Shown: positions 27,261 through 35,982, counted from the stretch's first letter. The stretch is DNA of 44,647 nt from Bacteroidaceae bacterium (GCA_017503645.1 JAFVSR010000033.1:1-44647); one strand, 5' to 3'. The notes: generated by a model not told the origin, from the letters alone. A program made the numbers and translations.

Positions 27261-27541
27261 TTTTCGCAGTCGTTGTTTTGCAAAGATAGTGCCAATGAGC
27301 AAATAGCAAAGTTTGCTTTGGCTATTTACTGCGAGTGCAGCCTATTTTCGCAGTCGTTGTTTTGCAAAGATAGTGCCAACGAGCAAATAGCAAAGTTTAC
27401 TTTGGCTATTTACTGCGAGGCAGCCTATTTTCGCAGTCGTTGTTTTGCAAAGATAGTGCCAACGAGCAAATAGCAAAGTTTACTTTGGCTATTTACTGCG
27501 AGTGCAGCCTATTTTCGCAATCGTAGATTGCAAAGTTATCT
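27261..27541 (-). repeat. Tandem 83-84 bp repeats carrying promoters, upstream of nagA
   Basis: Three near-identical units at 27261-27344 (84), 27345-27427 (83) and 27428-27511 (84), then a degenerate part unit at 27512-27541. On the minus strand each full unit holds TATCTTTGC, a full match to the Bacteroidota -7 box, at 27288-27281, 27372-27365 and 27455-27448. The part unit holds TAACTTTG at 27538-27531. Each unit also has an imperfect inverted repeat (AAATAGC-AAAG / CTTTGGCTATTT) whose arm supplies a TTTG about 18 bases before the -7 box. Up to four phased promoters therefore read towards nagA. The units are contiguous, so this is not a CRISPR array. Confidence 0.9.
27281..27310 (-). promoter_or_regulatory. 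nagA-proximal promoter inside the first repeat unit
   Basis: On the minus strand, TTTG then an 18-base spacer then TATCTTTG (27288-27281). The leader to the nagA ATG at 27225 would be about 50 bases. This is the promoter unit nearest to the gene. Confidence 0.6.
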
Positions 27542-27756
27542 AATTTTAATTTTATCAACCATCTTTTTCCACACTTTTTTGCCTTAATTTCAATAAAAAA
27601 TTCCCCCTGAAGCCTCCCTGTCTGTTTTGTTTGCGATGCCCGCATTGTTAAAATGTAATTAAAATATGTATTTAGTTTTCGTTTTGTAAATTAAATTACT
27701 TTTTTGCTTTCAAAATGGTATGGGTTTTATTTTGCGCGATATTTGCGTTTTTACCG

Positions 27757-27777
27757 GCTGTTTTTTGAAAAAACAGC
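27757..27777. promoter_or_regulatory. Perfect 21-base inverted repeat upstream of glnN
   Basis: GCTGTTTTTT and AAAAAACAGC are perfect 10-base arms around a single G. It lies about 80 bases before the glnN -33 box. It could be an operator for a dimeric regulator or a hairpin; nothing decides between these. Confidence 0.4.
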
Positions 27778-27858
27778 GAAAACTGCCTCCCTTTTTCAAA
27801 GATGCGCCCCTGTTTTTCGGAAATTATTATTAAAATCACTGCTTTTTTTACAAAATTC

Positions 27859-27889
27859 TTTGTATTTGAGCGCCTTGGCTGTATATTTG
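27859..27889 (+). promoter_or_regulatory. glnN promoter
   Basis: TTTG at 27859-27862, a 19-base spacer, then TATATTTG at 27882-27889. Both boxes and the spacing match the Bacteroidota consensus exactly. The leader to the ATG is about 80 bases. The rest of 27542-27858 is AT-rich without a visible gene. Confidence 0.75.
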
Positions 27890-27975
27890 CCGGCGGTTAA
27901 CAAATTTACAAAAAGAAAATATTTCAAATGTCAGGCTATGTGGCCGGCTTGCAATAATAAAATAAGGTGAACGAT

Positions 27976-30159
27976 ATGTCAAAATTAAGATTCGAAGTAG
28001 TTACAGCGGCATTTGGCAAGAGTGCCGTAGATGTTCCCAACAAGGAGGAGCGCCCATCCGATTACTACGCAGTGAAGGTTTTTAATCGCGAGAAGATGTA
28101 TAAGTATCTTCCCAAAGATATATTCAACAGCCTCATAGATGTAATAGACAATGGTGCCCCCTTTGATATATCCATAGCCGACGCAGTGGCCGAGGGTATG
28201 AAAAAGTGGGCGGTGGAGAACAATGCCACACACTACACCCATTGGTTTCACCCGCTCACCGAAACCACTGCCGAAAAGCACGATGCCTTCATAGAACACG
28301 ATGGTAAAGGTGGTGTGCTCGAGGAGTTTTCGGGCAAGTTGCTTGTGCAGCAGGAGCCCGATGCCTCATCGTTTCCCAACGGTGGCATACGCAGCACCTT
28401 CGAGGCTCGTGGCTACAGCGCCTGGGACCCTACATCGCCCGCATTCCTCATAGGCGACACACTTTGTATTCCCACAGTCTTTATCTCATATACAGGCGAG
28501 GCGCTCGACTATAAAGCGCCGTTGCTAAAATCGCTCCGTGCGGTAGATAGGGCAGCCACCGATGTGTGCCGTTATTTCGACAAGAATGTAAAGAAAGTTA
28601 CCACCTATCTTGGCTGGGAACAGGAGTATTTTCTTGTAGATGAGGGTATGTTGCTCGCCCGCCCCGATTTGTTGCTCACAGGGCGCACCCTTATGGGGCA
28701 CGACAGCGCTAAAAACCAACAGCTCGAAGACCACTATTTTGGTTCTATACCCGCCCGTGTGGCAGCCTTTATGAAGGACCTCGAGATAGAGGCAATGAAG
28801 TTGGGAATCCCCGCAAAGACCTGCCATAACGAGGCCGCCCCCAACCAGTTTGAGCTTGCACCCATTTACGAGGAGTGCAACCTTGCAGTCGATCACAATA
28901 TGCTCATAATGGCGCTGATGAAAGAGGTCGCCCGTCGCCACGGTTTCCGTGTGTTGCTGCACGAAAAGCCCTTCAAGGGAGTAAACGGTTCGGGCAAGCA
29001 CAACAACTGGTCGCTTGGCACCGACACCGGCACGCTGCTTATGGCACCCGGAAAAACCGATAAGGACAACCTGCGTTTCATTACCTTTGTGGTGAATACA
29101 TTGGCGGCCATTTACCGCCACAACGGCCTGTTGAAAGCCAGCATAATGTCGGCAGCCAATGCCCACCGTTTGGGCGCAGCCGAGGCTCCCCCTGCAATCA
29201 TATCCAGTTTCTTGGGCTCACACTTGTCATCAATCCTCGACCATATGGAAACCACCGACGATGTGGTTAAAATATTGAGCAAGCGCGAATTGCGTCTCAA
29301 TATCCCCGCATTGCCCGAGCTTATGATAGACAACACCGACCGCAACCGCACCTCGCCCTTTGCCTTTACCGGTAACCGTTTCGAGTTCCGTGCCGTGGGT
29401 TCCGAGGCCAACTGTGCAAGCGCAATGATAGCACTGAACACCGCAATGGCCGAGCAACTCACAATCTTCAAAAAGGAGGTTGATACTCTCATAGAAAAAG
29501 GTGTTGCCAAAGAGGATGCCCTGGTAAAGATTATTCGCAAATATATAAAATACAGCAAGCCTGTACGTTTCGACGGCAATGGCTATTCCGACGAGTGGAA
29601 GCGCGAGGCTATGAAACGCGGCCTCGACTGTGAGGCGAGCGCCCCCATAGTATTCGACCGTTACCTCGACAAAGAGAGCGTGGAAATGTTCCGCAAAATG
29701 GAGGTGATGACTGAAACCGAGCTTAAGGCCCGCAACGAGATTAAATGGGAAATGTACACCAAGAAGGTGCAGATAGAGGCTCGCGTGCTTGGCGACCTTG
29801 CCTTGAACCACATAATCCCCACAGCCACCAAATACCAGAGTTCGCTTTTGGATAATGTGATAAAAATGGAACAGGTGATAGGCAAGGAGGAGGGCGAGAG
29901 AATGTCGGCCGAAAACATCTCGCTCATAAAGGATATAGCAATGCGCGTGTCCGAGATACGCCGCCTTGTGCACGAAATGGTGGAGCGCCGCAAGGTGGCA
30001 AACAAAATAACCACAGAACGCGACAAAGCAATAGCATACCACGACACCGTTGCCCCAATGTTGGAGGAGATACGCACCCACATAGACAAGCTGGAACTTG
30101 TAGTGGATAACGAATTGTGGACACTGCCCAAGTACAGGGAATTATTATTTATTTGTTAA
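27976..30159 (+). CDS. glnN: Glutamine synthetase, type III
   Basis: ATP-dependent synthesis of glutamine from glutamate and ammonia, the main ammonium-assimilating step, by a cytoplasmic dodecamer. The 727-residue length marks the GSIII class found in Bacteroidales and cyanobacteria. Seen motifs are WDPTSPAFLIGDTLCIPTVF, LGWEQEYFLVDEG (metal-binding Glu), NEAAPNQFELAPIYEECN, GSGKHNNWSLGTDTG (ammonia/ATP site), AANAHRLGAAEAPPAIIS and NRTSPFAFTGNRFEFRAVG. The ATG at 27976 (MSKLRFEVV) is preferred over the GTG at 27967. It is monocistronic, with a strong promoter upstream and the MITE-like element directly at its stop. Confidence 0.96.
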   Translation: MSKLRFEVVTAAFGKSAVDVPNKEERPSDYYAVKVFNREKMYKYLPKDIFNSLIDVIDNGAPFDISIADAVAEGMKKWAVENNATHYTHWFHPLTETTAEKHDAFIEHDGKGGVLEEFSGKLLVQQEPDASSFPNGGIRSTFEARGYSAWDPTSPAFLIGDTLCIPTVFISYTGEALDYKAPLLKSLRAVDRAATDVCRYFDKNVKKVTTYLGWEQEYFLVDEGMLLARPDLLLTGRTLMGHDSAKNQQLEDHYFGSIPARVAAFMKDLEIEAMKLGIPAKTCHNEAAPNQFELAPIYEECNLAVDHNMLIMALMKEVARRHGFRVLLHEKPFKGVNGSGKHNNWSLGTDTGTLLMAPGKTDKDNLRFITFVVNTLAAIYRHNGLLKASIMSAANAHRLGAAEAPPAIISSFLGSHLSSILDHMETTDDVVKILSKRELRLNIPALPELMIDNTDRNRTSPFAFTGNRFEFRAVGSEANCASAMIALNTAMAEQLTIFKKEVDTLIEKGVAKEDALVKIIRKYIKYSKPVRFDGNGYSDEWKREAMKRGLDCEASAPIVFDRYLDKESVEMFRKMEVMTETELKARNEIKWEMYTKKVQIEARVLGDLALNHIIPTATKYQSSLLDNVIKMEQVIGKEEGERMSAENISLIKDIAMRVSEIRRLVHEMVERRKVANKITTERDKAIAYHDTVAPMLEEIRTHIDKLELVVDNELWTLPKYRELLFIC

Positions 30160-30332
30160 AAATGATGCTGACTAAAAAGTATTTTTTAGCAGCCTCATTT
30201 TGCAGGGAGATGAATAAAAAGATGTAGTTTAAGGCTTGCGCAGCCTGAAAAACCGCAGTTTACTAAGCGTAAATGAGGATTTTGAAGGCAAGCGTAACGC
30301 AAAAAAACACTTTTTAGTCATCTTCTTTTTAA
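30160..30332. repeat. MITE-like repeat, copy 2 (complete)
   Basis: About 173 bases between convergent glnN and the MG2 gene. The left end (30160-30190) and the right end (30301-30332) are imperfect inverted repeats that share a perfect TGACTAAAAAGT (30169-30180) with ACTTTTTAGTCA (30309-30320). Allowing a few mismatches the pairing reaches roughly 30 bases. The inside matches copy 1 (1-141) in inverted orientation. No ORF is present. The hairpin at the left end can act as the glnN terminator. No clear target-site duplication is visible. Confidence 0.8.
30161..30200 (+). terminator. glnN terminator formed by the repeat end
   Basis: GATGCTG-ACTAAAAA pairs with TTTTTTAGCAGCCTC, then TTTT follows. 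The stem has mismatches relative to copy 1 (GATGCTG against CAGCCTC), so it is weaker than the hairpin at 99-141. Confidence 0.5.
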
Positions 30333-30342
30333 TATATCCTTA

Positions 30343-33300
30343 TTACCAATCCTCCAGAATCCTCTGCGCCTCCTTGTCACCCCCTCTTGCAAGGTCGCGG
30401 TAGAGGTCCTTTGCAAGGCGTTTGTTCTTTCTTATTCCGCGTCCGTTGCGGTAACACTCTGCAAGATATTTGATGCCTTCGATGCTCTTTTGCGCCCTGA
30501 GTTTCAGCGCCCAGCCGTATGCCGCCGTGTAGTTGGCAAGCGAATCTTCGTGGTACATCATATAGAGCATTGCGTCACCGTGGTTCAGCTGCGCAGCCTG
30601 CTGTGTAACATCGAGCCGTGTGCCAAGCAGCGAATCGCTTTCAATATTTTCGGCTATCATATAACGGCTGTATAGGTATAGCGCATCGGGGTTCTTCTGC
30701 AACGCCGATTTACGTATAAGTGCAGCTCCTTCGATGCTGTCGCCATTCTCCAAGTAGGTTTTTCCAAGTTCGAATTCCGATGCCGCGTAGCCCTGTTCCA
30801 CAGCCTTTTCAAACCAATGTATAGCCGCAAGGATATCCTTCTCGGTTCCCTCGCCGTTGCGATACATAAGTGCTACATCGTGTTGTGCGGGTGCATAATT
30901 ATTTTTTGCCGCTTTAAGCATAAATTTGAAAGCCTGTGCTTTATTCACCTTAAGCGAGTGGCCGTCGCGGTAATATTCGCCTATGCGATATGCCGCTGCA
31001 GGGTAGCCATACTGCGCAAGTTCAATGTAGGCAGTGAGTCCTTTGCTATACTTCTTTTGGCTATAGTAGATTTCCGCCTCGGCAAAAACTTCATCGCACT
31101 GTGCCCAAAAGACGGAATCCTTCTTCGGTTCGTAGCGCACATTCACGTTGCTTGCCCTCTTTCTGCCGTTGCTTTTTCCCACTCTTGCCGGCAGTGTTTC
31201 GTCGTTGCTGTAATAGGTGTCACCTCTGCGCCCCTCGATGTTTACCGCAATGGCATCGCAGTTGCTGCTGTTGTAGAACTCCACAATCAGTTTGCCGTCT
31301 GTTGGTTTCACTCGCGGGCTCCACAGCAGGGTGCGGCGGTAGTCTTTGGCTGTGGGTGTGGAGTGGCTGTAGTCGGGCGAATAGAACTGCTTGCTCTGGC
31401 TGTATCCCAGTATGCTTGTATAGCGGCGGGTGCTGCTCGATGTGCTCAGGTCGGGAACTACTCCTTTGCGCTCCTCACCCTCCTTGAATGGTATGAAACA
31501 GGCAAGGCGATTGGGCGAGGAGGGGCGGCGTATATGGTCTTTGTATGCTATGCCGTACATTTCACGCAGGCGCCTTATGAATATGTCGCTCTCGTCTTCA
31601 CCTTCGTTGAACGGTGCAATGTGTTGCGGCGATAAAAATCCCTGGTAAAATATCACGCCGTGTTTGCCTTTGTTGGCCATAGCTCTGCTCTTTGATTCCC
31701 AAAAGTATTTCCCCTCGCCACCTGTTATCTGCTTGGTCTTTTTGGCATCGCTTGTTATCACCACCTCTTTGAAGTTGGTCATCTTCTCGGGGTGTGTGCC
31801 GTGCAAATATTCGTTGTCTATCACGAGTGTGGAATCCTTGTTATATTCGCCCTTTACAACCACATTGTGCACCCAGTAGCTGTAGGGGAGTGCATAGCGG
31901 CGGAAAATGCTTGTTACCACGTTCGATGCGTTCAGCACGTCGTTGAATATGTATAGATGCTCGCGTGCATCCCTCTCGGCGCCACTGTCATCGGCGAATA
32001 GGACCTCCTCTTTATCCTCATCGTCTATTATCCTTAATCCGTGGTTTATGCTGTCCATTTGGTCGGAATATGTGCTACCGTCGAAAAAGGTGACATCGCT
32101 TGCATATTCCCACTCCTCTAAATAGTCCAATCGCAGTTCGCTTATTGGCGGCACATCGAATTCCTGGCGTTTCTTTTTGCTTGTGATTTCAACATTGTCG
32201 AGCAAAATGTACTCTTTATGCTTTATGTCAGCAATATTTTCATCTATCGTGGAGCTGCCAATGTTACGTTCCCAAAAGGATAGGTATTGTGGCTTTGGCG
32301 AAAAATAGCGGTCGAGCACAAAGCGGTAGTTTATGCGGTCGCCGTGCTTTATGTTTGTTTTTGGCGATAGTGCGGCAATTCTCTTGCCATAAAAATCGCG
32401 CAACGCTATCGAGAAGGCAGCCTCTTCGTTCAGACGAAATGCCGATGTGAGTATAGTGTCGTTGTTGTATGCAATGTCCATACGCACAGGCGTGTATGGC
32501 ATAGGTGTAATTGCGTAAGGTTGAAATTCATTGAAAATAATCCGTCGCGAGCGCTGATAGAATTTTCCACGCAGGGTTATTCCCTTTTCGGGCTCGGCAA
32601 TGTCGGCAAGCTCCGTGGCTGTAAGGCGGCTCCAGTCGTATGCAGTCCAACCATTGGTGAGCATCACAAGGTCGAGGTGCTCTTTGCGTTTCCTGTTGCT
32701 GCGGTCGAAATATTGCCCTGCATCGGGTATGTAACCTTTTATCTCGGAACCAAGCAGCATATAGCTATACATATTATACCCCCACGAAGTTTTAATTTTG
32801 CCAGCCTGGTCCATTGCAGAAATGGCAAACTCCGCTCCATCTTCTATGGGCAGGCTGTCGTTGCGCTCTATCAAGAGGCTCACCTTCTCATATGCCTTGG
32901 GGCTGTAGCTGTGTATGTTGCGGTTGTTCGCCTTCACCCGCAGCAACACCGTTTCGCGGTCGGCGGCTTGCAGGCTGTCGTGCTCCACAAAGAACATACG
33001 CTCGGCAAGCGGCGTGTTACCACTGAACAGCACGGCGCGGCACACACCCTCGTATATGTCGTTCTTGTCTATTGCAAAGCGTGTGCTGCTTGTCTGCACC
33101 TTCTTATAGAAGCCTAAACTGCTGCGGTGCAGTATGGCGAAACCAAGTTCGGTGTCGGCAGGGTAGTTGTGCTTTATCGTAATGCTTACACTGTCGGCAT
33201 CCTCTTGCAACGAAATGACCGCTCCCTCTTTTTCTACCGTCGGCAGCCTGAATTTATGCTTTTTTGCCTTCCCTTTATGGTCTTTTATATGTACCGATGC

Positions 33301-34041
33301 GGTGTATTTCACCCCCTCTTTGGGCTCTAATATAAAAAAGCCTTTTCCCATATGCTGTGGCGTGCTTTTGAGCAGCTCCTTGCCATCGGCATATATGGTT
33401 ACCATATTGTTCTCTTCCACGCCCTTTTCTCCAAGAACCTCGTAGGCAACCTTGCTCTCAATGCCATAGACCAAATGGCCGCCCTCGGGGTAGAAATTCA
33501 GCGAATTCATACCCTTGTTGTTCCTGTTCTTGCTGTCGTAGGATAGGTAACGACGTTTGCGCTCCAGCATATTCTTGAACTCCCAATTATTGCCGTTAAC
33601 CTTGTCGAACACAGGGAATACACGGCTGAAGTGGGCGTGGTCGCCCCAGTTGAGCATATATCGGGTGTATGCCCTCACCTCGAAATAACCCGAATAGTAT
33701 AGAGGGTCCAAATAGAATTCTCCCACACAGCTGCCCGCATCGTCAATCTTGTATTTCTCTGTCTTTATAACGTACCCCTCGGGTGCGGTGAGCTCCACGT
33801 AAAGCACCTTGCTGAACTCCGTGGGGCGGTCGTCGTTGTTGCTTGTAACCAATGCCTTGAACCACAAGGTGTCGCCAAGGAAATAGGCCGTGTTATCAAA
33901 CTGCATATATACCCGCTCGGGTGGCAGAATACTACCCACCTGCAGCGCACGCAAGGCAGCGCTGTCGCTTGGCGTTTGGGCAATGGCTGCCAATGTATAA
34001 AAAAGGAGCGATATTATGGCGATGTGTAACTTTTCTCGCAT
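30343..34041 (-). CDS. Exported MG2-domain protein with C-terminal Sel1 repeats
   Basis: A 1232-residue protein with a signal peptide (LHIAIISLLFYTLAAIAQ, cut near residue 22). Residues about 38-150 form an MG2-like macroglobulin domain: ILPPERVYMQFDNTAYFLGD, TLWFKALV and PLYYSGYFEVRAYTRYMLNW. Further beta-rich segments follow, including FYPEGGHLVYGIESKVAYEV. Residues about 1030-1232 are Sel1-like helical repeats (AAAYRIGEYYRDGHSLKVNK, APAQHDVALMYRNGEGTEKD, GIKYLAECYRNGRGIRKNKR). MG2 proteins of this size are common in Bacteroidota, but the Sel1 tail is unusual to me. Both ends are convincing and no frameshift is visible. Role unknown; envelope assembly or protein capture are guesses. Confidence 0.8.
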   Translation of the reverse strand: MREKLHIAIISLLFYTLAAIAQTPSDSAALRALQVGSILPPERVYMQFDNTAYFLGDTLWFKALVTSNNDDRPTEFSKVLYVELTAPEGYVIKTEKYKIDDAGSCVGEFYLDPLYYSGYFEVRAYTRYMLNWGDHAHFSRVFPVFDKVNGNNWEFKNMLERKRRYLSYDSKNRNNKGMNSLNFYPEGGHLVYGIESKVAYEVLGEKGVEENNMVTIYADGKELLKSTPQHMGKGFFILEPKEGVKYTASVHIKDHKGKAKKHKFRLPTVEKEGAVISLQEDADSVSITIKHNYPADTELGFAILHRSSLGFYKKVQTSSTRFAIDKNDIYEGVCRAVLFSGNTPLAERMFFVEHDSLQAADRETVLLRVKANNRNIHSYSPKAYEKVSLLIERNDSLPIEDGAEFAISAMDQAGKIKTSWGYNMYSYMLLGSEIKGYIPDAGQYFDRSNRKRKEHLDLVMLTNGWTAYDWSRLTATELADIAEPEKGITLRGKFYQRSRRIIFNEFQPYAITPMPYTPVRMDIAYNNDTILTSAFRLNEEAAFSIALRDFYGKRIAALSPKTNIKHGDRINYRFVLDRYFSPKPQYLSFWERNIGSSTIDENIADIKHKEYILLDNVEITSKKKRQEFDVPPISELRLDYLEEWEYASDVTFFDGSTYSDQMDSINHGLRIIDDEDKEEVLFADDSGAERDAREHLYIFNDVLNASNVVTSIFRRYALPYSYWVHNVVVKGEYNKDSTLVIDNEYLHGTHPEKMTNFKEVVITSDAKKTKQITGGEGKYFWESKSRAMANKGKHGVIFYQGFLSPQHIAPFNEGEDESDIFIRRLREMYGIAYKDHIRRPSSPNRLACFIPFKEGEERKGVVPDLSTSSSTRRYTSILGYSQSKQFYSPDYSHSTPTAKDYRRTLLWSPRVKPTDGKLIVEFYNSSNCDAIAVNIEGRRGDTYYSNDETLPARVGKSNGRKRASNVNVRYEPKKDSVFWAQCDEVFAEAEIYYSQKKYSKGLTAYIELAQYGYPAAAYRIGEYYRDGHSLKVNKAQAFKFMLKAAKNNYAPAQHDVALMYRNGEGTEKDILAAIHWFEKAVEQGYAASEFELGKTYLENGDSIEGAALIRKSALQKNPDALYLYSRYMIAENIESDSLLGTRLDVTQQAAQLNHGDAMLYMMYHEDSLANYTAAYGWALKLRAQKSIEGIKYLAECYRNGRGIRKNKRLAKDLYRDLARGGDKEAQRILEDW

Positions 34042-34052
34042 AGTAATAAACC

Positions 34053-34086
34053 ATTTGGTAAATCTGCAAATGCAAATTTACCAAAT
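34053..34086. promoter_or_regulatory. Inverted repeat overlapping the MG2-gene promoter
   Basis: ATTTGGTAAAT (34053-34063) pairs perfectly with ATTTACCAAAT (34076-34086) across a 12-base loop. The -7 box candidate for the MG2 gene lies within this arm and loop. It may be an operator or a weak hairpin after the BspA-like gene. Confidence 0.45.
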
Positions 34087-34103
34087 AATATGTATAATTA
34101 AAA
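34073..34103 (-). promoter_or_regulatory. Promoter candidate for the MG2-Sel1 gene
   Basis: On the minus strand TTTT (34103-34100), a 19-base spacer, then TAAATTTG (34080-34073). The -7 box is a full match and the -33 box has one change. It lies about 30 bases before the ATG, so this gene need not depend on the BspA-like promoter. Confidence 0.55.
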
Positions 34104-34104
34104 G

Positions 34105-35982
34105 TTATTTATCAATCTTCTTTATATCACCCGGGAAGGAACTCTTCAAGGCTGCGTAGTCGCCCTCTCTGTAAAGCAGTTGCGCCGATGCAGGAACACC
34201 TCTGAAGGCCTCTTCGTCAATCTTGGGAGCAACCGTGCCACGGCATTCAACGGTGGCAAGCCCGGTGCAGTTGACAAAAGCCCAACGCTCTATTCTGCGC
34301 AGGGTAGAGGGGAGCACCACCTTTTTAAGTCTCTTGCAATCCCTGAATGTCGACGATTCGATAACCTCCACACCCTCGGGAATTACGATGTTTTCAATAC
34401 CTTCCTGCCTGCCGAAGGCATCGTAGGCAATGGTTTTCACTCCTTGCGGAATTACCGTGCTTTTGCAGGCTGCCCACAACGAGTTTGTGGCACTCTTTAT
34501 TATGGCATTGCACCCATTGCGGCTGTCATACACTGTGTTGGCCTCATCCACAACAATCTTTTCAAGTTCGTTGCAACCTATAAAACAGCCGTTGCTTATG
34601 TTGGTTACCGACGCCGGTATGTAAATGGATTTCAGCCCTTTTACATAACAGAATGCATCGTTCTGCAATGCTGTTACGGTAGATGGAATAACCGTGTTCT
34701 TGCAAGCCACCATCAAGGTATTTGTTGCTGTTTCAATAATGGCGTTGCACCCCTCGCGGCTGTCATATACGGGATTTCCGGGGCTCACCGTGATGCGCTC
34801 TATTTCCGGCACATCAATGAAACAGCCGAAGAGCGAACCTGTGAAACTTGCGGGGATATTCACCGACGTGAACCTGTCGCAACTGTTTTTCAATAGCAGA
34901 TAGACCATCTTTTCGGTGCCTTCCTTTATGTCCAAAGCCATCTCGGCCTTTTTCTCCCCTTTGAAGTCGGCAAGCCACTCTTTGAAATAGATGAACCCGT
35001 CGGGTTGGTTATTGTACCAACCGCTGCCATTCAATGCAAGTGTGCCAAGCTCTATTTCGGGTGCCAAAGCCTCTATTTCGGTGAGCGAAACGCAGTCGGT
35101 GAATGCGCGATGGCCTATCTTTGTAACACTTGCAGGCAGCGTTATGGATTTCAGCGCAGAACGGCCCATAAAGGCATATTTGCCAATCTCCTTTATTCCA
35201 TTGGGAACAATGGTGTTGTTGCTACCTGCTACAAGTGTATTTGTAGCGGTTTCTATTATGGCGTTGCACCCTTCGCGGCTGTCATAAACGAGGTTGTTTT
35301 CATCTACCGCTATGCTTGCAAGTGTTCTGCAGTTGGCAAAAGCATATTCACCAATTGCGGTAACGCCGGCCGGAATATTTACCTCCTCCAAATGAGAGCA
35401 CCCCTCGAATGCATAATCGCCAATCTTTTCAATATCTGCCGGGATTACACTGTTCTTGCAACCCGCCACAAGTGTGTTGCTCGCTGTTCTTATAATGGCA
35501 TTGCACCCCTCGCGGCTGTCATAAACGGGGTTGTGTGGCGCTACAACTATTTCCTCAAGCTGCGGGCAATACTCAAAAATATTTTCATTGCGCTCATTGT
35601 CGCCAATCTCTATTACGCTTGCCGGTATAAAAACTGCGGTGAGCGAGTCACAATATTTGAAAGCCATAGTGCATATACCTGTGACGCGATACTCCTTGCC
35701 ATCATACGATACACTTTCGGGGATAGTCACACTGCCTTTATATTGCAGCGAGGTGTTGCATTTTCTCCCTTTTTCAAGTATCTCACAGCCTCTTTTATAT
35801 CTTATAACCTCGCAAGTGAGGTCGGTGCCCGATGTCACCCTGTAAGATATTCCGTTGTTGTCAAACTCAACCAACTGCTTGGCTTCTCTATTGCACACTT
35901 CATCTGTGGCACTATATATACCATAACTTGCTGCCGCTATGCAGCCAAAAATGATTGCTGCCGATAATAATCTCTTGAACAT
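34105..35982 (-). CDS. BspA-type leucine-rich-repeat surface protein
   Basis: A 625-residue protein with a signal peptide (LLSAAIIFGCIAAASYGIYS). The body consists of LRR_5/BspA repeats such as IEKIGDYAFEGCSHLEEVNI and VTAIGEYAFANCRTLASIAV. Four copies of a distinctive insert begin VYDSR(E/N)GCNAII and end about 18 residues later with TVIP or a similar sequence, near residues 160, 232, 405 and 485. The coding DNA around the insert is nearly identical between copies. BspA-like proteins bind host matrix or other bacteria. No lipobox and no C-terminal sorting domain is visible. It lies upstream of the MG2 gene on the same strand. Confidence 0.88.
   Translation of the reverse strand: MFKRLLSAAIIFGCIAAASYGIYSATDEVCNREAKQLVEFDNNGISYRVTSGTDLTCEVIRYKRGCEILEKGRKCNTSLQYKGSVTIPESVSYDGKEYRVTGICTMAFKYCDSLTAVFIPASVIEIGDNERNENIFEYCPQLEEIVVAPHNPVYDSREGCNAIIRTASNTLVAGCKNSVIPADIEKIGDYAFEGCSHLEEVNIPAGVTAIGEYAFANCRTLASIAVDENNLVYDSREGCNAIIETATNTLVAGSNNTIVPNGIKEIGKYAFMGRSALKSITLPASVTKIGHRAFTDCVSLTEIEALAPEIELGTLALNGSGWYNNQPDGFIYFKEWLADFKGEKKAEMALDIKEGTEKMVYLLLKNSCDRFTSVNIPASFTGSLFGCFIDVPEIERITVSPGNPVYDSREGCNAIIETATNTLMVACKNTVIPSTVTALQNDAFCYVKGLKSIYIPASVTNISNGCFIGCNELEKIVVDEANTVYDSRNGCNAIIKSATNSLWAACKSTVIPQGVKTIAYDAFGRQEGIENIVIPEGVEVIESSTFRDCKRLKKVVLPSTLRRIERWAFVNCTGLATVECRGTVAPKIDEEAFRGVPASAQLLYREGDYAALKSSFPGDIKKIDK

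Noticed and set aside
27273-27473. 66-residue ORF in the repeat array
   Set aside because: It is only the translation of two repeat units and has no start context.
27261-27541. CRISPR array upstream of nagA
   Set aside because: The units are contiguous 83-84 base tandem copies without unique spacers, and no cas gene is near.
1-30332. Composite transposon bounded by the two MITE-like copies
   Set aside because: The 30 kb between them is ordinary core genome (gyrA, trmD, lysA, glnN) with no transposase; the copies are better seen as independent dispersed repeats.
35005-35967. 320-residue ORF opposite the BspA-like gene
   Set aside because: It is an antisense shadow that mirrors the leucine-rich repeats and has no own features.
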